Source: Gammaproteobacteria bacterium (GTDB taxonomy: Bacteria > Pseudomonadota > Gammaproteobacteria > HK1). From it: a stretch of DNA of 35,724 bases. The notes under the pieces are model-generated. The model had not been told where the DNA came from. It saw only the letters and a program-made list of their open reading frames with translations, and searched no databases. The stretch lies in NCBI GenBank assembly GCA_022824305.1, contig JAJEAD010000041.1:1-35724 (forward strand). Reading direction: 5' to 3'. This document shows positions 1 to 7,865 of the stretch, one piece after another. The stretch's first letter is position 1, and each line of letters starts with the position of its first letter. The translations under genes and the position numbers were made by a program.

Positions 1-66
1 CTTCTCCCGACGCGTCGGCTTGCGGAATCGCTCAAAGCCCTCTTCGGCAAGGGTGCGCTGGCGCAT
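1..66 (-). CDS. IS5-family transposase, N-terminal 22 codons only
   Basis: A minus-strand frame opens with ATG at 64-66 and runs off the left edge. The visible peptide begins MRQRTLAEEGFERF and continues to KPTRREK. This resembles the usual N-terminus of IS5-family DDE transposases, where a short MRQ-T-F/L-...-FE-Y/F-RKPTRR segment precedes the catalytic domain. A GGGAG stretch about 9 bases upstream can serve as ribosome binding site. No catalytic residue is in view, so whether the element is intact cannot be judged. The assignment rests on recognising this short N-terminal motif. Confidence 0.65.
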   Translation of the reverse strand, partial: MRQRTLAEEGFERFRKPTRREK

Positions 67-137
67 CAGCTCGGTCTCCCGGTCAATCGAACCACAACCT
101 CGATCATGAACCAATCGACGAATAAATCAGAGTCTCC
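1..137 (-). mobile_element. IS5-family insertion sequence, end fragment (cut by window edge)
   Basis: The first 66 bases encode on the minus strand the start of an IS5-type transposase. Bases 67-137 are then the non-coding terminal part of the element. The outer end appears to be at 137: the flanking tetranucleotide at 138-141 is CTAA, which fits the YTAR target preference of IS5 elements. The other end lies outside the window, so the target duplication cannot be confirmed. The insertion falls inside the 3' part of the neighbouring small secreted-protein gene, whose stop codon (127-129) lies inside the IS end. Confidence 0.7.
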
Positions 138-543
138 CTAAATTGAAGTAAGCCTGATTGCGAATATCTTTGAATTCATTTGAAACTCTAACGTAGGTGT
201 CTCGAACAGGCTCCAACTTGCGCAGTACAATATCGTATCTGTAGTTTTCTCTGCGAAAGTCATCGTAGTCATCCACTATAAAGCCCACCATGTTTGCGTA
301 GCTATTGGCTTGCTTGGCAAGTGATTCCAGTACATCCATGTCTTGATCCGCGATTGGCTCTGCAAATGTCTCTTTTGCAATCTTCCTTATTTCATTCGGA
401 TCAGGGATGTATGCTTCCAGTTTTTCTAGCGTGGCAGACCTTTGCTCATCAATATCAAGAGTAGATTGGGTGAATGCGGGCGAGGCAGCAAATAGTAAAG
501 TGGCTACTAGCAGCATGCGAAACATGTTCAGAAGTAGTTGCAT
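127..543 (-). CDS. Small secreted protein of unknown function, 3' end replaced by IS5 insertion
   Basis: I do not recognise the family. The protein has a typical Sec signal peptide (hydrophobic stretch MLLVATLLFAASPAF, likely cleavage after FTQ-S or nearby), followed by a charged, probably helical mature part rich in D, E, K and R. ATGs lie at 549 and 543. The one at 543 is preferred because a GGAG motif lies 8 bases upstream of it, while it would be only 2 bases from 549. The last codons (GRL and the stop) come from the IS5 element ending at 137, so the natural C-terminus is lost and the gene is probably broken. It lies 74 bases downstream of another small secreted-protein gene on the same strand, probably in one transcript. 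Base composition is clearly more AT-rich than the metabolic genes to the right, which suggests import. Confidence 0.6.
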   Translation of the reverse strand: MQLLLNMFRMLLVATLLFAASPAFTQSTLDIDEQRSATLEKLEAYIPDPNEIRKIAKETFAEPIADQDMDVLESLAKQANSYANMVGFIVDDYDDFRRENYRYDIVLRKLEPVRDTYVRVSNEFKDIRNQAYFNLGRL

Positions 544-617
544 TTGCATATCTCCGTATAAGTATCAAGAAGTCCGCTTTTACACGGAATTAAATGGAGT
601 GAGATTAAGTGAAGTGA

Positions 618-1049
618 CTAGCAGGTAGAAGCGTAGATTGCGTCTATCAGTGCTATGTTGGACGCCAATTGAGATTTTCTCATTTGAATAAAGGGTTCGT
701 GGACTAGATCAGTAAACTCTACTGCTGAAAGTCCGGGATTGAGAGACTGGATTAGAGTGACTATCTCAAAAAAGGCATCTGAATGCAGTTTCACTGCTAC
801 TCTAGATGAGGCGATAGCTTCCCTTTGATTTTCGGTTACTGTGGCGTTCTCAAGAAAGATGGTTGCAAGCTTGAGAGTTGCGATCATGCCCTCATCAAGC
901 TGTCGGACTTGGTTTGTATTGAATTCTAGAAGGATGGCTGCATAACCATCTTTTACAGACTGCCTTTTGTCCGTGAACAATTTGCAAGCAACATTGGAGT
1001 ATGCGTTTATCGAAAACAGGAGGAGGCAGAGCGTTAGCAAGACGCGCAT
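618..1049 (-). CDS. Small secreted protein of unknown function
   Basis: This 143-residue protein matches no family I know. It begins with a clear signal peptide (MRVLLTLCLLLFSINAYS). The mature part would carry one cysteine near its N-terminus (NVAC) and one as the very last residue (ASTC), which could form a disulfide joining the two ends. The rest looks helical, with many A, L, I and E. An in-frame ATG exists at 1088, but the start at 1049 is chosen because GAGGA lies 7 bases upstream and the signal peptide then starts at residue 1. It is the upstream gene of a probable two-gene unit with the IS-truncated secreted-protein gene, and shares its AT-richer composition. Periplasmic or extracellular location is inferred from the signal only. 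Confidence 0.6.
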   Translation of the reverse strand: MRVLLTLCLLLFSINAYSNVACKLFTDKRQSVKDGYAAILLEFNTNQVRQLDEGMIATLKLATIFLENATVTENQREAIASSRVAVKLHSDAFFEIVTLIQSLNPGLSAVEFTDLVHEPFIQMRKSQLASNIALIDAIYASTC

Positions 1050-1129
1050 GGCGTGATCCTCGTTTGCAGTGTGCGGGGATTCGCACAACTGGATCTATAC
1101 CGGCACCAAATGAAGATGGAGCCGGGCCG

Positions 1130-1261
1130 TTGCTAACACTTCTCGGGAGAGAATGTCCCCACCTATTCGCCGAGTGAGACAAACGAAGTCCCGCTGGTTG
1201 GCTGTTGTATTGAGCGGGCAACCCGGCACAGAGCGCGGGAGTGCCCGAGAAGTGCTAGCAA
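1130..1261. repeat. 18-bp imperfect inverted repeats enclosing a 96-bp core (MITE-like or long hairpin)
   Basis: Bases 1130-1147 and 1244-1261 are inverted copies of one 18-mer (TTGCTAACACTTCTCGGG against TTGCTAGCACTTCTCGGG), with a single mismatch. The core contains a further smaller inverted pair (CCCGCT...AGCGGG). No open frame in it looks like a known protein and no target duplication was visible. The arrangement would fit a miniature inverted-repeat element or the fused ends of a deleted IS, but a structured RNA is also possible. Confidence 0.5.
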
Positions 1262-1311
1262 GCGGGAGTGTGAACAGTTCTTTGCGAGTGGTCAATCAAC
1301 TCACTGTACTA

Positions 1312-2471
1312 GTCTAGTGGCCCTCAATTGAGTGAGATTATGTTACTCTCTCCCACGGCAGTCCAGGAGAAGAGTCCATGCGCCGCGCCCCCGTCATTGA
1401 ACTCAGCGCCGAGGAGCTCACCGAACTGCAACGCGCGGCGCGCTCGAGTCGTTCCAGCGTCCGTGAGGTGTTCAGAGCGCGCATCGTGCTGGCGGCCGCC
1501 GAGGGGCAGGAAAATCGCGCCATAGCCGAGCAGATGGATACCCGCCCCGATACCGTGTCGAAATGGAGACGACGCTTCGCCGAGCAACGCATGGCGGGCC
1601 TCATCGACCGACCGGGACGCGGGCGAAAACCTCGCTTTGGGCGAGAAGTCATCGAACGCATCGTGGATGACACCGTGCATCACCGTCCCGAGCAGGCTAC
1701 GCATTGGTCCACCCGCACCATGGCCAAGCACGCGGGTGTGAGCCGCTCCACCGTTCAGCGCATCTGGCATGCCCACGAACTCAAACCTCATCTGGTGCGT
1801 ACCTTCAAGCTGTCCAATGACAAGCACTTCGTGGAGAAACTGCGCGACGTCATCGGGCTCTATCTCAATCCCCCGGAGCACGCCCTGGTGTTCTGCGTCG
1901 ACGAGAAATCACAAATCCAGGCTCTTGACCGCACCCAGCCCGGATTACCGATGAAAAAGGCACGCGCAGGCACGATGACACACGATTACAAGCGCCACGG
2001 CACCACCACCTTGTTCGCCGCACTCAATGTCCTCGAGGGTACGGTCATCGGCAAATGCTACTCCCGTCATCGTCACACCGAATTCCTGCGCTTCCTGCGT
2101 GAAATCGACCGCCTCACTCCAAGGGCGCTGGATATCCATCTCATCGTGGACAACTACTCAACCCACAAACATCGTCAGGTGAAAAGGTGGTTCGAACGTC
2201 ATCCGCGTTTCCATGCCCACTTCATACCTACCTCTTCGTCTTGGCTCAACCTTGTAGAACGCTTCTTTCGCGAGATCACCGACCGAAGAATCCGACGTGG
2301 CATCTTCCGAAGCGTGCGTGAACTCACCCAATCCATCTACGACTTCCTCAAACACTACAACGACAACCCGAGACCCTTCGTTTGGACGAAATCCGCAGAC
2401 CAAATCCTCAACAAACTCGCCCCTCTCTACGCTAATCGGAGATAATCGCACTTAATTGCGATCCACTACAC
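1312..2471 (+). mobile_element. Complete IS630-family insertion sequence, 1160 bp, TA target duplication
   Basis: Terminal inverted repeats of about 30 bp can be aligned at 1312-1341 and 2442-2471, with 24 of 30 positions identical (left GTCTAGTGG..., right complement GTGTAGTGG...). Both ends are flanked by TA (1310-1311 and 2472-2473), the standard IS630/Tc1/mariner target duplication. A single full-length transposase gene fills the inside, and its stop codon lies within the right repeat. Size, repeat structure and target all agree with an intact, possibly active IS630 element. Confidence 0.9.
1378..2445 (+). CDS. IS630-family DDE transposase
   Basis: The 355-residue protein catalyses cut-and-paste transposition of the surrounding element at TA sites. 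Residues about 25-90 form the helix-turn-helix region (NRAIAEQMDTRPDTVSKWRR), followed by a second DNA-binding helix-turn-helix (KHAGVSRSTVQRIW, about 117-130). The catalytic domain shows D175 in FCVDEKSQ, D258 in LIVDNYSTHK and E294 in SSWLNLVERFF. The D258-E294 spacing of 35 residues is normal for IS630. Length is typical and no frameshift is seen, unlike many IS630 copies that need ribosomal frameshifting. The ATG at 1378 follows an AGGAGA motif. Its base composition lies between that of the AT-rich flank and the GC-rich chromosome. Confidence 0.95.
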   Translation: MRRAPVIELSAEELTELQRAARSSRSSVREVFRARIVLAAAEGQENRAIAEQMDTRPDTVSKWRRRFAEQRMAGLIDRPGRGRKPRFGREVIERIVDDTVHHRPEQATHWSTRTMAKHAGVSRSTVQRIWHAHELKPHLVRTFKLSNDKHFVEKLRDVIGLYLNPPEHALVFCVDEKSQIQALDRTQPGLPMKKARAGTMTHDYKRHGTTTLFAALNVLEGTVIGKCYSRHRHTEFLRFLREIDRLTPRALDIHLIVDNYSTHKHRQVKRWFERHPRFHAHFIPTSSSWLNLVERFFREITDRRIRRGIFRSVRELTQSIYDFLKHYNDNPRPFVWTKSADQILNKLAPLYANRR

Positions 2472-2692
2472 TAGGTACCCTTCCGGATGCTGACTCTGCC
2501 AAGTGGCGCAACTCCCGAAATCTTCTGGCGAACCTCATCCATTACGCCATCATCCGAACCAATCTCCGCGAAGCGCGCAGCAGCCAAAGACTCTGATCCG
2601 TACCCCTTGAGGTGGATCAATCCGGTCTGAAACAGCTGAACCGAACGCCAAAGCGCTTGTGCGTCCGTCTGCGTGCGGGTCGCTTCCTCCTA

Positions 2693-3757
2693 CTATGCAC
2701 TCCCGCTACGTATGCATCTCTGCCACGCATCGAGAACTTCACTTGCAAGCGTAGTGAGCGCCTCCCCGTGAATCTCCCATTTCCCGTTGTCCAACCGACA
2801 ATACCACTGCTCCGTGACTTGCTTCGTCGGCGGCGCATGGGACGGCTCCTCGAATTGGAACGGGATCGTCCCCTTCTTCTCCATAAACTTGTCCCAACAG
2901 ACGTTAACCGCTCCCGGAAAGAACGTCACGCGTACACCATCGGGTGGATCGATCACTACCGAATGGGAGGCGTAAACGTTGACATTGTCGGGCAGAGTGA
3001 TCCTGGGCAGGGAAAAGGTGATGCCATTCTTCGTCGCAGCTCGCTCAAAGGCGACTCGCAGAGCCTTGACCACGTCCTGCCAAAGGTCGCCTATCCCCAG
3101 CTCCATAGCACGCTCGGCAAGCATGCTGCGTAGCTCCTCTTGACTCTGCGTACGTCCGGAACCGACTCTTCCAACCTCTGCGCTTCCTTCGACTCGTCTA
3201 GCGAGAAGTACTCTGTCTCCGTGCGTGTACCCGTGAAACGTCAGGAGAGAGATATCTACATCCCGTCGCGCCAGGAACTCGACCATGCGCTGTGCGCACG
3301 CGTCAACACCGAGGCCGACCAGCACCATTCTCGTCGGTCTCAATTCGGTCAATTGCTTCCTCCGCCGGACGTCGTACCACGATTCGAAGTCATCGATTTC
3401 GACAATCCCATTCGTTCCCGAGTGACTCGCAACGTGCTTTGCCAACTCGGCCTCCGTCAGAGATTCGAGCCAGGAGCAGTAATCGATGACCTGTGCCACG
3501 GCGTCCCGTGTAAGCCTCTCCCGCTTTAGTTCGAATACGACGAGTCTGCCCTCCCCGTCCACGCCGAGCAGGTCGAGATTCCCTGTGTCGGTCGGCGTCT
3601 GACGCCCCACCAGAGTCAGGCCTGGCATCAGCATCTCCGTGTTCCTGACCAGCACCTCTTCCAGCGACTGCTCAGTTTCCATCCGATTGGTCGACTCCAT
3701 TGGATTGGCGGCATTCGACGATGTGTCGACCTCCCACATCCTGAGGTCATCGTTCAT
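2693..3757 (-). CDS. PD-(D/E)XK nuclease of the NucS/DUF91 type with unidentified C-terminal domain
   Basis: Counting from an in-frame ATG at 3772, residues about 35-190 resemble the NucS/DUF91 nuclease domain. The motif NLDLLG (D67) is followed 14 residues later by FELKR (E81, K83), which is the D...ExK metal-binding signature, and then by the helix AVAQVIDYCSWL usual in this fold. The C-terminal 150 residues match nothing I recognise and contain conserved-looking aromatic residues (WYCRLDNGKWEI). Known NucS enzymes cut branched or mismatched DNA. Similar stand-alone proteins in bacteria are mostly uncharacterised and some sit in defence islands, so a role in mobile-DNA restriction is inference. 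I place the start at 3757 (MNDDLRMW), but 3772 is possible. The gene lies beside the IS630 element and is less GC-rich than the main chromosome. It appears monocistronic. Confidence 0.7.
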   Translation of the reverse strand: MNDDLRMWEVDTSSNAANPMESTNRMETEQSLEEVLVRNTEMLMPGLTLVGRQTPTDTGNLDLLGVDGEGRLVVFELKRERLTRDAVAQVIDYCSWLESLTEAELAKHVASHSGTNGIVEIDDFESWYDVRRRKQLTELRPTRMVLVGLGVDACAQRMVEFLARRDVDISLLTFHGYTHGDRVLLARRVEGSAEVGRVGSGRTQSQEELRSMLAERAMELGIGDLWQDVVKALRVAFERAATKNGITFSLPRITLPDNVNVYASHSVVIDPPDGVRVTFFPGAVNVCWDKFMEKKGTIPFQFEEPSHAPPTKQVTEQWYCRLDNGKWEIHGEALTTLASEVLDAWQRCIRSGSA

Positions 3758-4300
3758 TTCCCCGTCCTCCATTCCCCTGCTTCGATTCGACGGCTCTTAC
3801 ACACGTCGGCGCTCGTATCCTCGACCTCGGCCGATTGCCCGGGTGCGGCGCGTGCGGGGGCTTGTCCGATAGGGAGTGAGACCTACCCCAGGAGAGTGCG
3901 TAATGCCTCTTTACAACGTTGGCGGCGATGCTATCGGTGATGCCGAGACGTCGGACAATCTAAGGGTAGCACCTGCCACTGTCGACAGAATGAAGCACCC
4001 TCGAAGTAGAAGGTTTGGGCCGGCATCCGGGGTGACGACAGAGCTTCTGGCCCCGCGTCGTGACCGCTGCGAGAACGGACTTCACACGTCCGTTGAGCAG
4101 GTCACGTTTAGCTGTACGATCCCGGCCAGCATGGTGGCTATCACTCGCCCGTGAAGAGAGCCAAATTCTAACGCCGTGCCTTTCATGGCAATCATAGGTT
4201 CGTTCCAACCCGCGATTCACGCCCCCTTGACTCCGTCCGGTACTTGCCATCCCCTGTACGTTCCGTTGCCCACTCCCACCGAGACATCGAGTTAACGCAG
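3758..4300. other. Gene-free stretch with one short perfect hairpin
   Basis: No frame here looks coding on either strand; the open frames present have no recognisable motifs or convincing starts. One perfect stem-loop is visible: AACGGAC at 4074-4080 and GTCCGTT at 4088-4094 around a 7-base loop. Composition changes from the AT-richer left block to the GC-rich metabolic block across this stretch, so it is probably the right border of the imported segment. Confidence 0.5.
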
Positions 4301-5074
4301 ATGCCCGACATCGACATTGGCAAGCGAAGAGTGCACTACGAGCTGCCCTCCGGCGCCGATCCGGCCTCGCCCCGCGGCCGGCTGGTGCTCCTGGTGCACG
4401 GCGCCATCGACAGCTCGACATACTGGCACCACGTCCATCGGCACTTGCAGACCCACCACACTCCGCTCGCGGTCGACCTGCCCGGCCACGGAGACTCCGA
4501 AGGCCCCGTCCTTCGAGGGGCGGCGGAGCATCTCGACTTCCTCGCCGCTCTGGACGCCGCGCTCGACCTCCCGCGCTTCGTGTTCTGCGGACACTCCATG
4601 GGAGGGTCGATGGCGGTCGACTTCGCCCTGCATCACCGACACCGGCTCTCGGGTCTCGTGGCGCTGGGGTCCTCGCCGGACTGGGAGATCGACCAGGCGG
4701 AAATCGACATCTGGGACGTGGACCCCGAAGAGGCCTCTCGCGGCAACCTCGAGTACCTGTTCGCGAAAGAAACCTCGCAGCAGGCGAGGGATGCCTACGA
4801 TCGACAGTTGCGCAAGGCTTCCGTGGCGGTGTGCAAGGCGGATCTGGAAACCTGCCGCTCCTTCGACCTGTCGAGCCGGCTCCACGAGGTGACGGTGCCA
4901 ACGGCAGTGATCTGCGGAGACCAGGAAGCCTGGATCGAGGGCTCGAGGAGACTGCACGAGGGGATTGCAGGGTCGCGCTACGAGGCGATTCCGGCCGCCG
5001 GCCACGCGATCGCGCTCGAGCAGCCGGAGGCCTTGAACGCGGCGCTGGATCGTTTCCTCGAGTCTCTTCCCTAG
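4301..5074 (+). CDS. Alpha/beta-fold hydrolase
   Basis: This 257-residue cytoplasmic protein is a standard alpha/beta hydrolase of the lipase/esterase/haloalkane-dehalogenase-like superfamily. The oxyanion-hole HG motif is in LVLLVHGAIDSS (about 29-39). The nucleophile elbow is GHSMGGS with S99, the acid is probably the aspartate in VICGDQEAW (about 208), and the histidine lies in AAGHAIALEQPE (about 235). A full catalytic triad is therefore in place. The start at 4301 (MPDIDIGK) is chosen over an upstream ATG at 4244 because homologues begin just before the first beta strand; no strong ribosome binding site is visible for either. The substrate cannot be told from sequence. The gene is convergent with the amidohydrolase gene and does not obviously belong to an operon. 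Confidence 0.85.
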   Translation: MPDIDIGKRRVHYELPSGADPASPRGRLVLLVHGAIDSSTYWHHVHRHLQTHHTPLAVDLPGHGDSEGPVLRGAAEHLDFLAALDAALDLPRFVFCGHSMGGSMAVDFALHHRHRLSGLVALGSSPDWEIDQAEIDIWDVDPEEASRGNLEYLFAKETSQQARDAYDRQLRKASVAVCKADLETCRSFDLSSRLHEVTVPTAVICGDQEAWIEGSRRLHEGIAGSRYEAIPAAGHAIALEQPEALNAALDRFLESLP

Positions 5075-5335
5075 TCGCTTTGTTTCACCGATTTCTTGGC
5101 CGGCGGACTCGAATGTGCCGGTACTGACAGTGCTGGAACGCGCCCCGTCCCGGGCGTCCGAATCCGCTCCCGTCGGATTCTTGAATGCGGTCAGGGTATC
5201 GGACAGTACTGCCCAAGTACGACTGTACGTCCCGACTCGCGTTCGACAGACTCCTTCCAGCAGCTTCGCGTCCTCGCGCCCGGGAGCAACCGGCAGGCGA
5301 GCGTTCCGCATCCCCATCCGCCTGCCGGGCGCAGG

Positions 5336-6895
5336 CTACCGGCCGTTCACGACGTAGAAGGGATCGAGGGTCTCGACCGCCGGCCAGTCCTCGTAGTGCC
5401 GCGCCAGGTAGGGATGCAGGCCGCGGAGCGTCTGCGAGAACGCAGCGAAGGCTTCGCTCGGGGAGGCTCGGGCCACGGCCGCAAGCTCGCGCTCGAGCTC
5501 CTCCTCGTCGACCTTCGTGAAGCGGCCCTCGTGCCAGAGCAGCTCGCCCGCCGCGATGACCGAGTCGATGTGCTCCCTGCGGGCGAGTTGAACGAAAGCC
5601 TCCACCGGATGCACGGCGTGGTCCAGGAAAGGGCCGGTCATCCGATCGAAGTCCACGATCACGGCGTCGGCGGGGCTGTCCGGCAGCAGGCGACCGAGCC
5701 CGTCTCCGAAGGTCGCCGCGCGCGCGCCGTTGACGGTGAGCATGCGCAACAGGTCGAAGGGGTCGGGGCAGGCGTCGAAGCGCCGTCGCGACGGAAGCCG
5801 GTGGAGCAGGGAGGCGAGCCGCAACTCGCTCAGGATGTCGTCATCGCTGCTCACCCCCCAGCTGTCCATGCCCAGGGCAACGTTGACGCCGCCCTCGAGC
5901 ATGCCGGCGACGGGCGCGATGCCGTTGCGAAGGCGCAGATTGGAGCTCGGGTTGTGAGAGACCGAGATCCCGGATTCGGCGCAGGCTGCGATGTCCGCCT
6001 CGGAGAACCAGGTGCCATGGGCGAAGGACACCTTCCGCCCGTGGAAGCCGAGCTCCTTCAGGTACGACACGCAATCCGTGCCGTAGGCATGCATCGCGTG
6101 GTCGCGTTCCAGAGGGCTTTCCAGGACGTGGGTATGGACGCCCAGCACCCTGTCCCGGGCGTCCTCGGCGACTCGCGCGAGGAAAGGGCGCGAACACCAG
6201 ACGTGCCAGCTCGGGCCATGCAGGACCCGCAGGGCCGGGTTGGCGGAGCCCTGCTCTGCCAGCGCGGACACGAAGGAAAAGTAGCGATCCACCTCCGCCT
6301 CGTCCGCCGGCTTCAGCAGCGCGCGGGTCCGACGCGCGAGATCCCCGGGAAGGGAATCGAGGAAGGCCGCTTCATCGCCGAACACCATCTGCATACGATC
6401 ATCGAAACCCACCGCGTACGCGACGCGCTGGCCGGCGTCGGCGTAGGCGCGCAGCGCATCGCGAGTCTCCGCCTCGATTCCGCCCCACTCCCGCGCATAG
6501 CTCGAGTGGATGACGGTGGTGACTCCGGAGCGGAGCATTCTCAGATTCGAGTAGAGCGTGTCGAGGTAGACATCGAGGGGAGGCATGCGCCAGTAATCCA
6601 GGAGCCAGCGTTCGACCACATCGTCCGGTACGCCAAGCTGCACGCTGGAGAGCCCGCGACCGTGGTGGTGGGCGTTGACGAATCCGGGCAGCACCAGGTG
6701 ATGCGCCGATCCGAAGGTCTCGGCATCGGGGAAGCGCCGCCGGAGCGCGCGCCACTCGCCGATCTCGGCAATCCGGGAGCCCTCGACGAGCAGGGCGGCA
6801 TCCTCGACCAGCCCGCTCTCGGGCAGGCCCGTGGGATCCGTCACGACGTAGCGTCCCCGGAGGAGCTTCCGGGCGAATTCTCCCGCTTCATTCAT
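5336..6895 (-). CDS. Amidohydrolase of the cytosine/guanine/S-adenosylhomocysteine deaminase superfamily
   Basis: A metal-dependent hydrolase of 519 residues that should deaminate or dechlorinate an amino-substituted heterocycle. Visible features are the N-terminal beta-sandwich with NAHHHGRG (H76, H78 as the HxH metal pair), a third histidine in GVHTHVLES, a fourth in FAHGTWFSE, the SHNPSSNLRLRNG motif of deaminases, and the metal aspartate in ALGMDSWG. The C-terminal part completes the composite sandwich. Length is slightly above the usual 440-480. It is divergent from tenA across a 277-bp gap. In thiamin salvage a different amidohydrolase (YlmB) works upstream of TenA, so a shared pyrimidine-salvage role is possible, but this is inference from neighbourhood. 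A short hairpin overlaps its stop codon. Confidence 0.85.
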   Translation of the reverse strand: MNEAGEFARKLLRGRYVVTDPTGLPESGLVEDAALLVEGSRIAEIGEWRALRRRFPDAETFGSAHHLVLPGFVNAHHHGRGLSSVQLGVPDDVVERWLLDYWRMPPLDVYLDTLYSNLRMLRSGVTTVIHSSYAREWGGIEAETRDALRAYADAGQRVAYAVGFDDRMQMVFGDEAAFLDSLPGDLARRTRALLKPADEAEVDRYFSFVSALAEQGSANPALRVLHGPSWHVWCSRPFLARVAEDARDRVLGVHTHVLESPLERDHAMHAYGTDCVSYLKELGFHGRKVSFAHGTWFSEADIAACAESGISVSHNPSSNLRLRNGIAPVAGMLEGGVNVALGMDSWGVSSDDDILSELRLASLLHRLPSRRRFDACPDPFDLLRMLTVNGARAATFGDGLGRLLPDSPADAVIVDFDRMTGPFLDHAVHPVEAFVQLARREHIDSVIAAGELLWHEGRFTKVDEEELERELAAVARASPSEAFAAFSQTLRGLHPYLARHYEDWPAVETLDPFYVVNGR

Positions 6896-7172
6896 CTGCG
6901 AACCTCGAGCACTCCGGATCCGTCACTCCACCCCCGATTGCGCGCTGGCGAAGCCCCACTCCTGAAGCACCGCCACCGAAGCGCGCCGGCCGGCCCGCCT
7001 GGACCGAAGCGTGGGAATTCCGGGCGTCACCCTCGGGATGAAGGTCACGACTCGACACGTGAACGGAACGACGGCCCGCTTCGACATCGCGAAGCTCCGG
7101 TGCTCTCGTTGACAGGGCAGGGTTCGACTCACAGACTGGACCGCGCGCTTGCGACGGAGTGGACCACAGGAC

Positions 7173-7850
7173 ATGGCAGGCAACAAACCCGCCACCGCAG
7201 CCCTGTGGAGCGCGATGGCGCCCACTTTCGCCCGCATTCTGGAGCACCCCTTCGTCAACGGCCTCGCGGACGGAAGCCTGCCCAGGGACAAGTTTGCGGG
7301 CTACCTCATCCAGGACTACTTCTACCTGGAAGAGTATGGACGCTGCTGGGCGCTCCTGGGGGCCCGGAGTCCGGTCATCGACGACCTGGCGGCCTTCACC
7401 GGAAAGATCGGCGACTCTCTCGCCCACGAGCTTCGCGTTCAGGAGGAGCTTCTGGACTCGCTGGGCTACTGCCGGGAGGAATTGCTGGCCGGGACCGAGC
7501 CCGGCCCCACCTGCGTCGGCTTCTCGAGCTTCATCAAGGATGCGTGCGCAAGCCGTGCGTGGCACGACGGCTTCGCGGCAGTGCTCGAATGCCCGTGGGC
7601 CTACTGGGAGCTGGGCAAGGTCCTGCACGCCCGCGGCTCGCCCGACCCTCACTACCGGAAGTGGATCGAAGGCTACGTCACCCCTGAGTTCGAAGAGGCG
7701 TGCGAAGCCCTGCTGGCGGTGTGGGAGCGCGCGGCGGCCGACCTCGGTCCACTCGCGATGCACTCGGCGACCCGGCACGCGCAAACCGCCATCCGCTACG
7801 ACTGGATGTTCTGGGACGCCGCCTGGCGCGGCGAGCGCTGGCCGGTCTGA
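7173..7850 (+). CDS. tenA: TenA-family thiaminase II / aminopyrimidine aminohydrolase
   Basis: The 225-residue protein has the whole TenA helical fold. HPFVNGLADGSLPRDKFAGY leads into IQDYFYLEEYGR (D48 and Y51 correspond to the substrate-binding Asp and Tyr), and ECPWAYWELG holds the catalytic Cys140 and Tyr144. TenA hydrolyses 4-amino-5-aminomethyl-2-methylpyrimidine for thiamin salvage, or thiamin itself. One oddity: the catalytic glutamate near the C-terminus of known TenA proteins (in a YE..FW context) appears here as aspartate in RYDWMFWDAAW, which may weaken or alter activity. I start it at ATG 7173; a TTG at 7149 is in frame but unlikely. No TPP riboswitch was seen upstream. The stop is only 14 bases from the decayed hydratase fragment on the other strand. 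Confidence 0.88.
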   Translation: MAGNKPATAALWSAMAPTFARILEHPFVNGLADGSLPRDKFAGYLIQDYFYLEEYGRCWALLGARSPVIDDLAAFTGKIGDSLAHELRVQEELLDSLGYCREELLAGTEPGPTCVGFSSFIKDACASRAWHDGFAAVLECPWAYWELGKVLHARGSPDPHYRKWIEGYVTPEFEEACEALLAVWERAAADLGPLAMHSATRHAQTAIRYDWMFWDAAWRGERWPV

Positions 7851-7865
7851 ACCGGGCGGCGCGGC

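Noticed and set aside
1153..2599. A gene split by the IS630 insertion (frame from ATG 1153, joined across the TA to a stop at about 2597-2599)
   Set aside because: Removing the element and one TA gives an open frame of about 90 codons, but its first half lies in the 18-bp inverted-repeat element, it has no ribosome binding site, and the product resembles nothing known.
5318..5345. Terminator of the amidohydrolase gene
   Set aside because: A 6-bp stem (GCCTGC/GCAGGC) overlaps the stop region, but it is short and no T-run follows, so it is not listed as a feature.
6896..7172. TPP riboswitch upstream of tenA
   Set aside because: The conserved CTGAGA and ACC-TGATC-type elements of the THI box are not present on either strand.
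5096..7687. Very long plus-strand open frame opposite the amidohydrolase gene
   Set aside because: It is antisense to a gene with all amidohydrolase motifs; its translation is low-complexity and rich in R, A and G. Such shadows are usual in GC-rich DNA.
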